Shown: piece by piece, positions 44,709-52,663 of the stretch
How positions within the stretch are numbered: position 1 is the stretch's first letter
How the letters are laid out: every line of letters starts with the position of its first letter
Assembly (NCBI GenBank): GCA_036400075.1
Contig: DASWLV010000173.1
Coordinates: forward strand, 1 to 64,000
Direction: 5' to 3'
Length of the DNA stretch: 64,000 nucleotides
Origin: JALZCH01 sp036400075
Lineage (GTDB): Bacteria > Acidobacteriota > Blastocatellia > Pyrinomonadales > Pyrinomonadaceae
Program-made: the position numbers and the translations under genes
Notes under the pieces: generated by a model
What the model saw: the letters and a program-made list of their open reading frames with translations, nothing else
The model's database searches: none
What the model was told of the DNA's origin: nothing

Positions 44709-45554
44709 TTAATCCTTCAAAAATTTACGTAACCATTCGGTTTCGATTTCTTGTTCACGCTGCGTCAACAAAGCTGCCGCTAACCTAGCTTTAGCAGTTC
44801 TCCATGCTCTAGACACTTGAAATCGGCTTAATCCAAGCTGCGTGGTCAAAGGCGGTTTTCCGCCTGTTGAAGTTCCGACTGAAATAGGCGATGGATCGTC
44901 GCCAAATTGATCTTCGGCAACATAACGAATCACCGGCTCCACAATCTCGCTCGCTGTTTTCCGAATAAAATTTTCAAGCCAGAGCAATTTAGTTGGTTCG
45001 AAGCGAGTATGCCAAGGCGCAGATTGCCCTGTGGTCTCCTCCGCCGGATCAAAAACCTCGCCAGTTTCTTCGTCGATTGTTGGTTCGACACGCTTGCCTC
45101 TTAGTTTTTCACCGCGTCGACCGTTCAAATTTCGCCAAGCATCCTGAAATCGTTGTCTGCAAAATAAGACCCAAGCCTGCTCTGCCAATTCGCCGCGTTC
45201 AGTCGGCAATGTTTTTACTATTTCGGCAATTGTTTCTTGAATTAGATCCTCTTTGTCATATCTGTATTGCCCTTCTGCCACCATTTTGCTTGCCAATAGG
45301 CGAATCGCCGATAAGTAATTGTATTTTTTGCTGCTGACAAGCCGAGCTAATGTTGCGTCAGCGGCATCGCTTCCCGAAACTAATAATTGCCGATAAGCAC
45401 GGACCAACACCTGAGCTGGCAACTCGCTTATTGAAGCTCTTTCAAGTAGCTCCAAATACTCAGGCGAATCAAGTGGCGGCAGCGCGGAAAATATTTCGTT
45501 GTAAATGTCCCCTGTCGAATTTGTTGTTCGCACAGACGATTTTTCATTACTCAT
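44709..45554 (-). CDS. Sigma-70-like regulatory protein heading the ubiquitin-like locus
   Basis: The 281-aa product resembles an RNA polymerase sigma factor. YRYDKEDLIQETIAEIVKTL matches the region-2 core-binding helix, AWVLFCRQRFQDAWRNLN follows, and LTTQLGLSRFQVSRAWRTAK near the C-terminus fits a region-4 helix-turn-helix. The first ~90 residues are extra. It is the first gene of the minus-strand run starting next to attR. It could direct expression of this locus. Degenerate resemblance leaves room for another DNA-binding role. Confidence 0.6.
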   Translation of the reverse strand: MSNEKSSVRTTNSTGDIYNEIFSALPPLDSPEYLELLERASISELPAQVLVRAYRQLLVSGSDAADATLARLVSSKKYNYLSAIRLLASKMVAEGQYRYDKEDLIQETIAEIVKTLPTERGELAEQAWVLFCRQRFQDAWRNLNGRRGEKLRGKRVEPTIDEETGEVFDPAEETTGQSAPWHTRFEPTKLLWLENFIRKTASEIVEPVIRYVAEDQFGDDPSPISVGTSTGGKPPLTTQLGLSRFQVSRAWRTAKARLAAALLTQREQEIETEWLRKFLKD

Positions 45555-45677
45555 AGATCACTGATTTTGAACTAGGCGTTCGCAACTAAATCTGCTTCCG
45601 CATTTTGTTTAACGGACAGAGTTTTAGAAATGTGCGGAAAATTTGACTATGATTTTAATTATTTAAGACTAGAAAAC

Positions 45678-45723
45678 AAAAAGTGTGATGAGTTACTACA
45701 TTTTTAACTACATCACACTTTTT
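45678..45723 (-). terminator. Hairpin terminator next to attR
   Basis: AAAAAGTGTGATG and CATCACACTTTTT pair perfectly across 20 nt. It is downstream of the tRNA on the minus strand and probably terminates tRNA read-through into the island. Its loop carries the ACTACATTTTTAACTACAT repeat core. Confidence 0.65.
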
Positions 45724-45761
45724 ATATAAGCTCAGAGTAACTCTAAGTTATTGATAATAAA

Positions 45762-45806
45762 GATGCACCCGGCACGACTCGAACGTGCGACCTTTTGATT
45801 CGTAGT
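45762..45806 (-). repeat. attR: 45-bp tRNA-Arg repeat
   Basis: It is identical to 17819-17863 and forms the 3' part of the intact tRNA-Arg. The tRNA 3' end faces the island, the usual geometry for tRNA-integrating elements that restore the gene on integration. Confidence 0.92.
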
Positions 45807-45837
45807 CAAACGCTCTATCCAACTGAGCTACGGGTGC
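45764..45837 (-). tRNA. tRNA-Arg (anticodon ACG)
   Basis: The 74-nt minus-strand gene folds as a complete cloverleaf: acceptor GCACCCG/CGGGTGC, D-stem GCTC/GAGC, anticodon stem TTTGA/TCAAA with loop CTACGAA, T-stem GCACG/CGTGC with loop TTCGAGT, discriminator A. No CCA is encoded. It serves as the island's integration site. Confidence 0.95.
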
Positions 45838-46193
45838 GCGTTAGAACGAAATAAAAGATTACGTTTCCACTTCGTTTGTGTCAAGTGTCTTAGGCTTTTG
45901 GGAGTAGCTAAAAGAGCGTTGTTAAGGTAATTTTTGCAAATGCAAAAGTGTGCTTTCTTGCTACAGGTATAAAAACAAATCAAATCCGGCAGTGGCTAAA
46001 AGTCTTACAAGGAAACATTTTTGATGTATCAGGATTTGAGTTATTAGGGCAATCACAAAATGCTCAGGGATAAAGCCAGTGTTTTTTTCATTGTGTCCTT
46101 AATTTTCTTGGATACAATGAAGGATATATTAAACTAAAAAGCACACCTTATTGAGATGTGCCTTGATGTGTAAGCTACTGGTTCTATTAAGCG
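45838..46193. other. Intergenic region upstream of tRNA-Arg
   Basis: About 350 bp without a supportable gene. A small hairpin (GCACACC...GATGTGC) lies near 46141-46162. It should hold the tRNA promoter. Confidence 0.4.
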
Positions 46194-46252
46194 GCGGCTG
46201 ACCGGAGCAGGTTTGAATTCCCACGCTCTAACCATCTGAGACACCCAGCCGC
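46194..46252 (-). pseudogene. tRNA-like remnant lacking an anticodon arm
   Basis: On the minus strand the ends form a perfect 7-bp acceptor-like stem (GCGGCTG / CAGCCGC). A D-arm-like segment (TCTCAGATGGTTAGAGC) and a T-loop-like TTCAAAC follow, but only 59 nt are present and no anticodon stem can be built. It looks like a deleted tRNA, possibly an old attachment-site scar. Confidence 0.45.
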
Positions 46253-46300
46253 ATTAAAAACGTCAGGTTTAAGGTTCCGTTCAAACTATTGTTCTGGGAT

Positions 46301-46663
46301 TTATGACAGATACTGCGAAAGTATCGGTTTCAAATCTTCCATATCAACTGGTTTGCGGACGACCATATTTGCTCCGGCTTGAATGGCTTCGTTGCGATAT
46401 TTTTCGCTGTGCGCGGTGACGCAGACCACCGGCACATCGGACGATTCCTCCATTTCCCTAATAACCCTGGTTGCCGTTACGCCGTCCATAATCGGCAAGG
46501 CTAAATCCATCAAAATTAAATCCGGTCGGTCTTTTTTAACGCATTCGATAGCTTCGCGTCCATCGGTCGCCTCGACCACACGATGACCTAACATTTGCAG
46601 CATAAATTTAATTAAATAGCGCGCGTCATCGTAATCTTCAACTACAAGAATCGTCTTCGGCAT
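46301..46663 (-). CDS. Single-domain response regulator (CheY-like)
   Basis: The 120-aa product is a stand-alone receiver domain: acidic residues in ILVVEDYDDARYL, phospho-acceptor Asp in LILMDLALPIMDG, Thr in VVCVTAHSEK, Lys in MVVRKPVDME. No output domain is present, so it acts by protein contact or as a phosphate sink. No kinase is adjacent in the window. Confidence 0.93.
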   Translation of the reverse strand: MPKTILVVEDYDDARYLIKFMLQMLGHRVVEATDGREAIECVKKDRPDLILMDLALPIMDGVTATRVIREMEESSDVPVVCVTAHSEKYRNEAIQAGANMVVRKPVDMEDLKPILSQYLS

Positions 46664-46811
46664 ATCGTTCGTGTAAGCAAATCAATAAAATTTAAAACAT
46701 CTCTTTCCGGCAAAATAGCATAACACAAAATTTAAAAAGCGTTCACGCTCTTTTTTCGGCTCGATATTTGGTATGGTTTAAATTATACATTTATTCCGAG
46801 AGGTTTAGGAA

Positions 46812-47795
46812 ATGCTCGATATAGTTCAACGCCCGCGCCGTCTTCGCCGCACCGCCGCGCTGCGCTCGCTCGTGCAGGAAACCCGTCTCGCGGCGGAGGA
46901 TTTCATTTTGCCGCTTTTTGTTTGCGCCGGAAAAAGCGTTCGGCGCGCCGTTTCTTCAATGCCCGGCGTTTTTAATTTATCGGTTGACGAAGCCGTTCGC
47001 GAGACGGAGGCGGCATTCGCAGAAGGAATCAAAGCCGTCATTTTATTCGGTTTGCCGGAGACAAAGGATGTTGAAGGGACTGGCGCATTTGACGAAAACG
47101 GAGTTGTGCAGCAAGCCGCGCGCGCCATTAAAAGAGCGGTGCCGGAAATGATTGTCGTCGCTGATTGCTGTTTATGCGAATACACTGCGCATGGTCATTG
47201 CGGCGCGATTGACGAATCGGGCGAAGTTTTAAACGATCAAACTTTGCGGCTGCTCGCAAATACGGCTGTCAGCCAGGCGCAAGCCGGAGCCGACATTATT
47301 GCGCCTTCGGCGATGATGGACGGACAGGTTGCGGCGATCCGCCGGGCGCTTGACGAAAGCAGCTTCGCGCATATTCCGATAATGTCTTACGCCGTCAAAT
47401 TCGCATCCGCCTTTTACGGACCGTTCCGCGAAGCCGCCGACAGCGCGCCCGCATTCGGCGACCGCAGGGCTTATCAAATGGATGCGGCGAATTTCCGCGA
47501 AGCGATGCGCGAAGCCGCGCTCGATGCGGCGGAAGGCGCGGATTTTTTGATGGTCAAACCTGCGACGGCGTATCTCGATCTGGTTTACGCTTTGCGGCAA
47601 AAATACGACTTGCCGATTGCGGCTTATCATGTTTCGGGCGAATACGCGATGATTAAAGCGGCGGCAGAAAGAGGTTGGATTGATGAAAAACGAGTGATGC
47701 TCGAAACTCTGACCGCGATAAAGCGCGCCGGAGCCGATTTAATCATTACTTATTTCGCCTGCGAAGCCGCCCGCGCTTTAAACGAAAAAAGCTGA
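46812..47795 (+). CDS. hemB: Delta-aminolevulinic acid dehydratase (porphobilinogen synthase)
   Basis: The 327-aa product condenses two 5-aminolevulinate molecules to porphobilinogen in tetrapyrrole synthesis. The start has an AGAGG site. Active-site landmarks are intact: cysteine-rich zinc loop VADCCLCEYTAHGHCG, DIIAPSAMMDGQ, Schiff-base lysines in MSYAVKFASAFYGPFREA and FLMVKPATAYLD, and AAYHVSGEYAMIKAAAERGW near the end. The three-cysteine loop marks a zinc-dependent form. It is an ordinary housekeeping gene and of high GC, useful for taxonomic placement. Confidence 0.97.
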   Translation: MLDIVQRPRRLRRTAALRSLVQETRLAAEDFILPLFVCAGKSVRRAVSSMPGVFNLSVDEAVRETEAAFAEGIKAVILFGLPETKDVEGTGAFDENGVVQQAARAIKRAVPEMIVVADCCLCEYTAHGHCGAIDESGEVLNDQTLRLLANTAVSQAQAGADIIAPSAMMDGQVAAIRRALDESSFAHIPIMSYAVKFASAFYGPFREAADSAPAFGDRRAYQMDAANFREAMREAALDAAEGADFLMVKPATAYLDLVYALRQKYDLPIAAYHVSGEYAMIKAAAERGWIDEKRVMLETLTAIKRAGADLIITYFACEAARALNEKS

Positions 47796-47946
47796 CACGG
47801 GCTTTTCTGAATAAAAGATATTTCAATAATACTAAGGAATACTTAGAACACTGGTTGAATTGTTAGAAAGAGGACAATTTAGACAGTCTTGGCTGACAAC
47901 TCGATTCGTTGATTTTAAATCAGAAGATTGAGGTCTTAGGAAAATT

Positions 47947-48879
47947 ATGCGCGCGAAAATTGTGTTACAAATCGTTTCCGTAGTTTTGTCGCTTTTTGTT
48001 TCAACAAATGTTTTTTCGCAAAAACGACCTGCGCCGGCTGCGGCATCCGCTCGCTCAATAGTTGTTGTGACCGAGCCGAAAGCCGTTGTTTGGATTGACG
48101 AAAATCGGCGCGGCGCGACCGATGAAAAAGGTCAGCTAAAAATTGATCGAATCGCAGCCGGGACTCGCAAAATTCGGGTTCGGGCGGTCGGATTTGCCGA
48201 AAAAACTCAAACGCTGCTTCCGGCGCAAAAAGGCGAGATTAAAATCGCGCTGGTCAAAACAAACGACGAAGCCGAGATTGCTTTTCAACAAGCCGAAGAA
48301 TTGCGCGAATCGGGCAAAGAGGAAAATAAACAAAAGGCAATCGAGCTTTACAAAAAAGCTCTCCAATTGCGCCCGAAATTTGCCGAAGCGCGCATCGGCT
48401 GGGCGCGGGCGATTGAAAAAGCAGACCCGGACGCGGCTTTGGAGCAAATCGGCGAAGCCAGAAAAGCGCGTCCCGCTTTCGCCGAAGCCTCGACGGTCGA
48501 AGGCAGAATCTACCGCGAAAGCTCTGATTTGGAAAACGCCGTCAAATCTTTTAAACGTGCGCTGCGGGAAGCAAAAAATTTTCAGCCCGAAGCGCACACT
48601 GGTCTGGCTTTAACCTACAAAGATCAGGGAAATCACACCGCCGCGATTGCCGAATTCAAAATCGCCGTCGCGCAGCTTGCCGATTCCGAACCGATTTTGT
48701 ACCAGCTTTTGGGCGAAACTTACGAACAAGCCGGGCGCAAAAAGGAAGCTGTCGCCGCTTATGAAAAATATTTGCAGCTCGCGCCGACGAGCAATATGGC
48801 GGCTGCTATTCGCTCAATCATCGAACAGCTTAAAAATCAACAAAATCAAGGCGACACGCTTGAGTTAATGCCGCAGTAA
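47947..48879 (+). CDS. Exported PEGA/TPR protein
   Basis: The 310-aa product starts with an AGGAAAATT-ATG site and a signal peptide (about residues 1-24, ending STNVFSQ). A PEGA-like beta domain follows (TEPKAVVWIDENRRGATDEKG, AAGTRKIRVRAVGF). From about residue 110 there are four to five tetratricopeptide repeats (KAIELYKKALQLRPKFAEAR, NAVKSFKRALREAKNFQPEA, AVAAYEKYLQLAP). TPR proteins scaffold other proteins, here in the envelope. It precedes the convergent T6SS genes and may or may not be related to them. Confidence 0.88.
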   Translation: MRAKIVLQIVSVVLSLFVSTNVFSQKRPAPAAASARSIVVVTEPKAVVWIDENRRGATDEKGQLKIDRIAAGTRKIRVRAVGFAEKTQTLLPAQKGEIKIALVKTNDEAEIAFQQAEELRESGKEENKQKAIELYKKALQLRPKFAEARIGWARAIEKADPDAALEQIGEARKARPAFAEASTVEGRIYRESSDLENAVKSFKRALREAKNFQPEAHTGLALTYKDQGNHTAAIAEFKIAVAQLADSEPILYQLLGETYEQAGRKKEAVAAYEKYLQLAPTSNMAAAIRSIIEQLKNQQNQGDTLELMPQ

Positions 48880-48938
48880 CAATTACGAATTTCAAATTAC
48901 GAATTACGAATGTCGGAATTTATTTTTTAATTGCTGCA

Positions 48939-49439
48939 TCAGCCGCCGATAATAACAGTTGGGCAGCCCGTTGAAATTGTGTTCGGCGGTCCGATTGCTT
49001 CAAGAATTGTGTCGCCTTGGCGTGCAGCGGGCATATTAGCAATTATGACTGTTGCCGAAGGCGTAATAACGACGCCCGGTCCGTGTGGCGGGAGCGGCGA
49101 GGGAGTTGCGCAAACGTGAATGTCAGTGCCTGCTCCGGCGCTGGCAATTGCACTGCTCATCGAAGCCAAAGCCGCTGTTTTGGTCGCCTGCTCCGCAGCA
49201 TATGCAGTCGCTTTGCTAATCGGATCGGGAGCCGCGAGCGTTGCTGCTTCCGCCGTTTTAATCGCGGTGTCGGCGGCTGTTTTCGCTGATTGCAGAGCGG
49301 CTACGGCGGCAAGCGGTATTCCGCGCCAAGCAGGTTTAAAACCGATAATTACGGTTACTGCCGTCGGTCCGCCCGTCAAGACGGGCGGTAATAGATGGGA
49401 AACAGGGTCTGCGATTCTGGCTGCTGGTCCTTGCGGCAT
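48939..49439 (-). CDS. PAAR-like T6SS spike-tip protein
   Basis: The 166-aa product has PAAR-type repeats split by a helical insertion. The N-terminal part is MPQGPAARIADPVSHLLPPV and TAVTVIIGFKPAWRGIP; the C-terminal part is DIHVCATPSPLPPHGPGVV, ITPSATVIIANMPAARQGDT and TISTGCPTVIIGG. PAAR proteins cap the VgrG spike and carry effectors. It is the last gene of the T6SS cluster. The alanine-rich middle (about residues 45-105) is larger than in minimal PAAR proteins and may form a helical hairpin. Confidence 0.85.
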   Translation of the reverse strand: MPQGPAARIADPVSHLLPPVLTGGPTAVTVIIGFKPAWRGIPLAAVAALQSAKTAADTAIKTAEAATLAAPDPISKATAYAAEQATKTAALASMSSAIASAGAGTDIHVCATPSPLPPHGPGVVITPSATVIIANMPAARQGDTILEAIGPPNTISTGCPTVIIGG

Positions 49440-49450
49440 AATTTTCTAAA

Positions 49451-50032
49451 TTATTCGACTGAAATTTTAATGGTCTGAGATTCCAACTCATCTTTTAGAT
49501 GCATCGCGTTTTCCGGCGCGGGAGGAATTTCCTTGTTGCCGTCCTGATAGTGCGCCTTGATTTGATAAGTTCCTTTTTCCTGCATATCAAAGCAGCCTGA
49601 AATTTTTATTTCGGCTTTGACGCTTCCGCCCGGCGGAAGCAGCGCGTAATGTTCCTCGCGCGCGTAGCCGGCTTTGATCCTGCATCTAAACTCCAGCATT
49701 TTACCGTTTGGCGCTTTCACATCGAGCCAGATTTCTCGAAATGGTTTCGGAGAGTGAACAGTATTTAAGAGAAACCTTTTGTTGACCCACAAAGGAGACG
49801 ACCCGGTATTGCTCAAAACGGCGTTGACGCCTACTTCCTGAGCGTTGGGCGTTTTCCCGATGGTCGGCGAAATTTCTAACCTTGCACTGACTGTTGCCTG
49901 CGTCATAATTACCTCTCTCGATGTTCGATTTTCATATTGGGAAATTTCCGGGCTAAACGCACATCCGACGCCTTCGGAAAACAGAAGAAAGCAGGAAAAT
50001 GCGTAAAAGAAAAATTTGCTATTTATTTTCAT
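49451..50032 (-). CDS. Putative exported partner of the extended VgrG (possible immunity protein)
   Basis: The 193-aa reading starts with MKINSKFFFYAFSCFLLFSE and has a lipobox-like GVGC at about residue 24, suggesting a lipoprotein. Its start overlaps the vgrG stop region by 14 bp, so it would be translationally coupled. A second start at 49906 (MTQATVSARLEI) has a much better GAGAGAGG site and would give a 151-aa cytosolic beta-sandwich-like protein (NAVLSNTGSSPLWVNKRF). Placement right after an extended VgrG is typical for an immunity gene. The fold resembles intracellular proteinase-inhibitor-like beta domains only loosely. Confidence 0.55.
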   Translation of the reverse strand: MKINSKFFFYAFSCFLLFSEGVGCAFSPEISQYENRTSREVIMTQATVSARLEISPTIGKTPNAQEVGVNAVLSNTGSSPLWVNKRFLLNTVHSPKPFREIWLDVKAPNGKMLEFRCRIKAGYAREEHYALLPPGGSVKAEIKISGCFDMQEKGTYQIKAHYQDGNKEIPPAPENAMHLKDELESQTIKISVE

Positions 50033-52646
50033 CGCCCGGTTTCATATCGTAATTAGGCGGATTGCCGTCAACGCGCTGTTTGTATTCATCGCTCAGCTTG
50101 TCGTGATGCTCCTGTCGTCGTTTTTTGAGTTCTTCAACGTCTTCAGGGCTGGTGCCGTATCTCTCGGCATTCGCAATTTCATAATCATACGCCTCAACCT
50201 CTCCGATTGTGGTTCCTTCCGGTCCCGGATACTTCCAGTTGCCGTCTTTGGTTTGTTTATTAAGATGAGCCTCGCTTTCGTGACCGATGGTCGAGCCAAG
50301 CCAAGCCGGATTGCGGAAGCCGTCGTCTCCAATAGTGACATCTCCGCCGGGTGACGTAGCGCCGTCGCCGGCACCGCCGTATTTGATGCTTTTAACGTTG
50401 CTGGTATCAATATTGTAAACCTTAATGGCTTCATCAATTGCTTCCTGCTTTTTCGCCGCTGATTCGGCATCCTTACCTTCGGCTTTTAATTGTTTCGCAT
50501 CTTTAAGAAGCTTATCAAGCTTAGTAACATCCGGCGCGTGCTGCCCGTTTAAAGTGCGGCGTTTTCTGCCTTTTCCGCCGCCGGTTCGCGGTTTATCCAA
50601 ATACCCCGGCTCGCCCGTATCCGCCGGTTCGGCATCAAGCGGTTCATCAATAACAGCCGGACCGGTCGGAACGGCTGCGCCGCCGGAGTTGATCTTGACC
50701 ATCAAACCGACAATGGTCACGCCGGATTGGTCAACGGTGATAAAGTTTCCGCCCACTTTGAGCGTAATTTTCGTAAAAGCCTCAAGCGTTATTTCTCTGG
50801 CGTTAAGCTCGGCTTTAGCTTTAACGACGGTTTGCAGATTGCTTTGATAATCTTCGACGACATCGCCTTTGACGTATTCGTTTAATTTGCCGTCAACGCC
50901 GATGTATTGACTGTCTTTGATATGAAAATCGTGGTTGCCGCCGACCGTAACGGTCAAATTTCCGCCCGGTTCGTTGTCGGCGCGAACGCCGATAATTTCG
51001 TGCCGATTTCCGCCGACGGTTTTGTAATATGAACCGCGCGCACGCACGTCCATTCGTTTTTGTGAACGAACGAAAACCTGCTCTTTGCCGGCTTTGTCTT
51101 CAAAACGCAGCTCGTTAAAACCTTTGCCGTCGTAGGGCGAAGTTTGCGTTTTGATATAGCTCAGAGTTTTGAATTTCGGCAGCTCGTAATGCGGCATCTG
51201 TTCGGCATTGTAAACCGAGCCGGTGACGATTGGCTGATCCGGGTCGCCTTCGATAAAATCAACGATAACTTCCTGACCGACGCGCGGAATATACATCGTT
51301 CCCCATTTTTTTCCGGCGATGTCGCGCCCGACGCGAACCCAGCAAGAGCTGTCGGGCGATGGAGTCGTCAATCTGTCCCAGTGGAAATGGACTTTGATGC
51401 GCCCGTATTTATCGGTAAAAATCTCTTCTCCCGGAGGTCCGACGACTGTTGCAGTTTGCGAGCCGCGGACAATCGGTTTTTCGGTGCGGCGCGGCGGGCG
51501 ATAGGGCGTTTTGAACGGAATACAGATAAAACTGTTTGCGTAAGCGCGCGCCAAATCTCCGCCGGTGGCATAAGCCGGGCTTTGATGACCTTCGTGCGTT
51601 ACCGAGGTTAAAACGTATTGAGCGTTTTGATCTCCGTTCGGGTGATTAAAAAGCCGAAAACGATGTCCGGCAGTGATCGAACAGCAGTCGGAAACTCCTG
51701 TAATAGTTTGAACCTTGGCGTCCGATTCCTGTTGCCGCAAACCGACGGTTCGCTGATTGTCCTCAAAAACTTTCGGCACATCGTCCGGGCGTTCGCCGCC
51801 CATTTTGTCAACTCCGTCAAAACGCTTGGCATAACCGCCCGGAAAATCATAAAACTCCAGCTCTTGATTTCCGCCGATGTTAAAACGCGATTTTTGCTTG
51901 GCTTCAAGATTGCGATGGGGAAGCTCAAAGTGATGATCCCAGAGCGTAAACTCGCCGCTCTGAAGCTGATGCTCGACGCGCCACAATTCTATGCTGCTGA
52001 CGAAATCGTCTTTCGGCTGCGTGACCAGAAAATACGGAATGTCGGCTTTAGACGGACAATCAACGTGCGATTGCGGCGTGTTGGCGATTATCATTTTATG
52101 CGAGCCGTCCTGATGCTCGAAATAATAATAAATGCCTTCTTCTTCCATCAAACGCGAAGCGAAAGCAAAATCCGACTCGCGGTATTGGACAATATAATTT
52201 CGCGGATGAAAAGTGCCTTGGATTTCAAACGAAACGTTAATTTTCTCCAAAACCTTCTTGAGAAGATCGGGAACGGAAATATTTTGAAAAACGCGGCTTT
52301 GCGAAATCTGCGTCAGCAGCCAAACTTCCGGCACAACGAGCATTCGATAATGCGAAAAACGGTCGTCGCGCTTGCCTTGGGCAAACCGAATGCAGACGCC
52401 GTTGAAAAAGCGCTCCGTATCTTCTCCGCGAGTGCGGACGGCGAGCGTGCAGTTTTTGCCCAAAATATTATTCGGGTCAATTGCCGTCAACTCGTCGCCC
52501 GATTCGGTTTCTTCATGGACGACATCCATTTCAAGCTGAAAAAGCTGCGAAAGACCTTCTTTAGCTCGAAAGCTTTGAATCAGCAAAAAATCTTCGCCGA
52601 GCGGTGTGCCTAATCGAAGTACTCTGTTTCCCTGCGTAATAGCCAT
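50019..52646 (-). CDS. vgrG: VgrG (TssI) spike protein with C-terminal extension
   Basis: The 875-aa product has the gp27-like region (residues about 1-400, MAITQGNRVLRLGTPLGED), the conserved TVVGPPGEEIFTDKYGRIKV and HFHWDR, the OB-fold YIPRVGQEVIVDFIEGDPDQP, and the gp5 beta-helix with VGGN repeats (about 560-660). After about residue 690 a linker leads into a ~185-residue extension: KLDKLLKDAKQLKAEGKDAE, then WLGSTIGHESEAHLNKQ, then GEVEAYDYEIANAERYG. The HESEAH and later Glu/Tyr pattern resembles metallopeptidase-like effector domains but has one residue too many for HExxH. It overlaps the next gene, possibly its immunity gene. Confidence 0.93.
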   Translation of the reverse strand: MAITQGNRVLRLGTPLGEDFLLIQSFRAKEGLSQLFQLEMDVVHEETESGDELTAIDPNNILGKNCTLAVRTRGEDTERFFNGVCIRFAQGKRDDRFSHYRMLVVPEVWLLTQISQSRVFQNISVPDLLKKVLEKINVSFEIQGTFHPRNYIVQYRESDFAFASRLMEEEGIYYYFEHQDGSHKMIIANTPQSHVDCPSKADIPYFLVTQPKDDFVSSIELWRVEHQLQSGEFTLWDHHFELPHRNLEAKQKSRFNIGGNQELEFYDFPGGYAKRFDGVDKMGGERPDDVPKVFEDNQRTVGLRQQESDAKVQTITGVSDCCSITAGHRFRLFNHPNGDQNAQYVLTSVTHEGHQSPAYATGGDLARAYANSFICIPFKTPYRPPRRTEKPIVRGSQTATVVGPPGEEIFTDKYGRIKVHFHWDRLTTPSPDSSCWVRVGRDIAGKKWGTMYIPRVGQEVIVDFIEGDPDQPIVTGSVYNAEQMPHYELPKFKTLSYIKTQTSPYDGKGFNELRFEDKAGKEQVFVRSQKRMDVRARGSYYKTVGGNRHEIIGVRADNEPGGNLTVTVGGNHDFHIKDSQYIGVDGKLNEYVKGDVVEDYQSNLQTVVKAKAELNAREITLEAFTKITLKVGGNFITVDQSGVTIVGLMVKINSGGAAVPTGPAVIDEPLDAEPADTGEPGYLDKPRTGGGKGRKRRTLNGQHAPDVTKLDKLLKDAKQLKAEGKDAESAAKKQEAIDEAIKVYNIDTSNVKSIKYGGAGDGATSPGGDVTIGDDGFRNPAWLGSTIGHESEAHLNKQTKDGNWKYPGPEGTTIGEVEAYDYEIANAERYGTSPEDVEELKKRRQEHHDKLSDEYKQRVDGNPPNYDMKPGDENK

Positions 52647-52663
52647 AATTTCCCGACGCTTCG

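Larger units (their letters stand above)
17819..45806. mobile_element. tRNA-Arg-integrated genomic island (~28 kb) carrying defence genes
   Basis: The boundaries are two identical 45-bp copies of the 3' part of a tRNA-Arg(ACG) gene, at 17819-17863 and 45762-45806; only the right copy is attached to a complete tRNA. Inside are a tyrosine recombinase (35522-36610), an excisionase-like HTH protein, a replication-initiator-like protein with iterons, XRE repressors and SWIM proteins, all typical of integrative elements, and a dense defence cargo. The integrase is not next to either end; the ubiquitin-like operon lies between it and attR. The AT-rich content of most of the island and the higher GC of the ubiquitin-like operon suggest several acquisition events. 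Excision capability is inferred, not shown. Confidence 0.88.

Noticed and set aside
48880..48938. AATTACGAATTACGAATT-like repeats after the TPR gene
   Set aside because: Simple low-complexity intergenic repeats with no structure or boundary role visible.
51618..52613. A 331-codon plus-strand open frame
   Set aside because: It is antisense to vgrG, which has full family support; no protein family resemblance on the plus strand.
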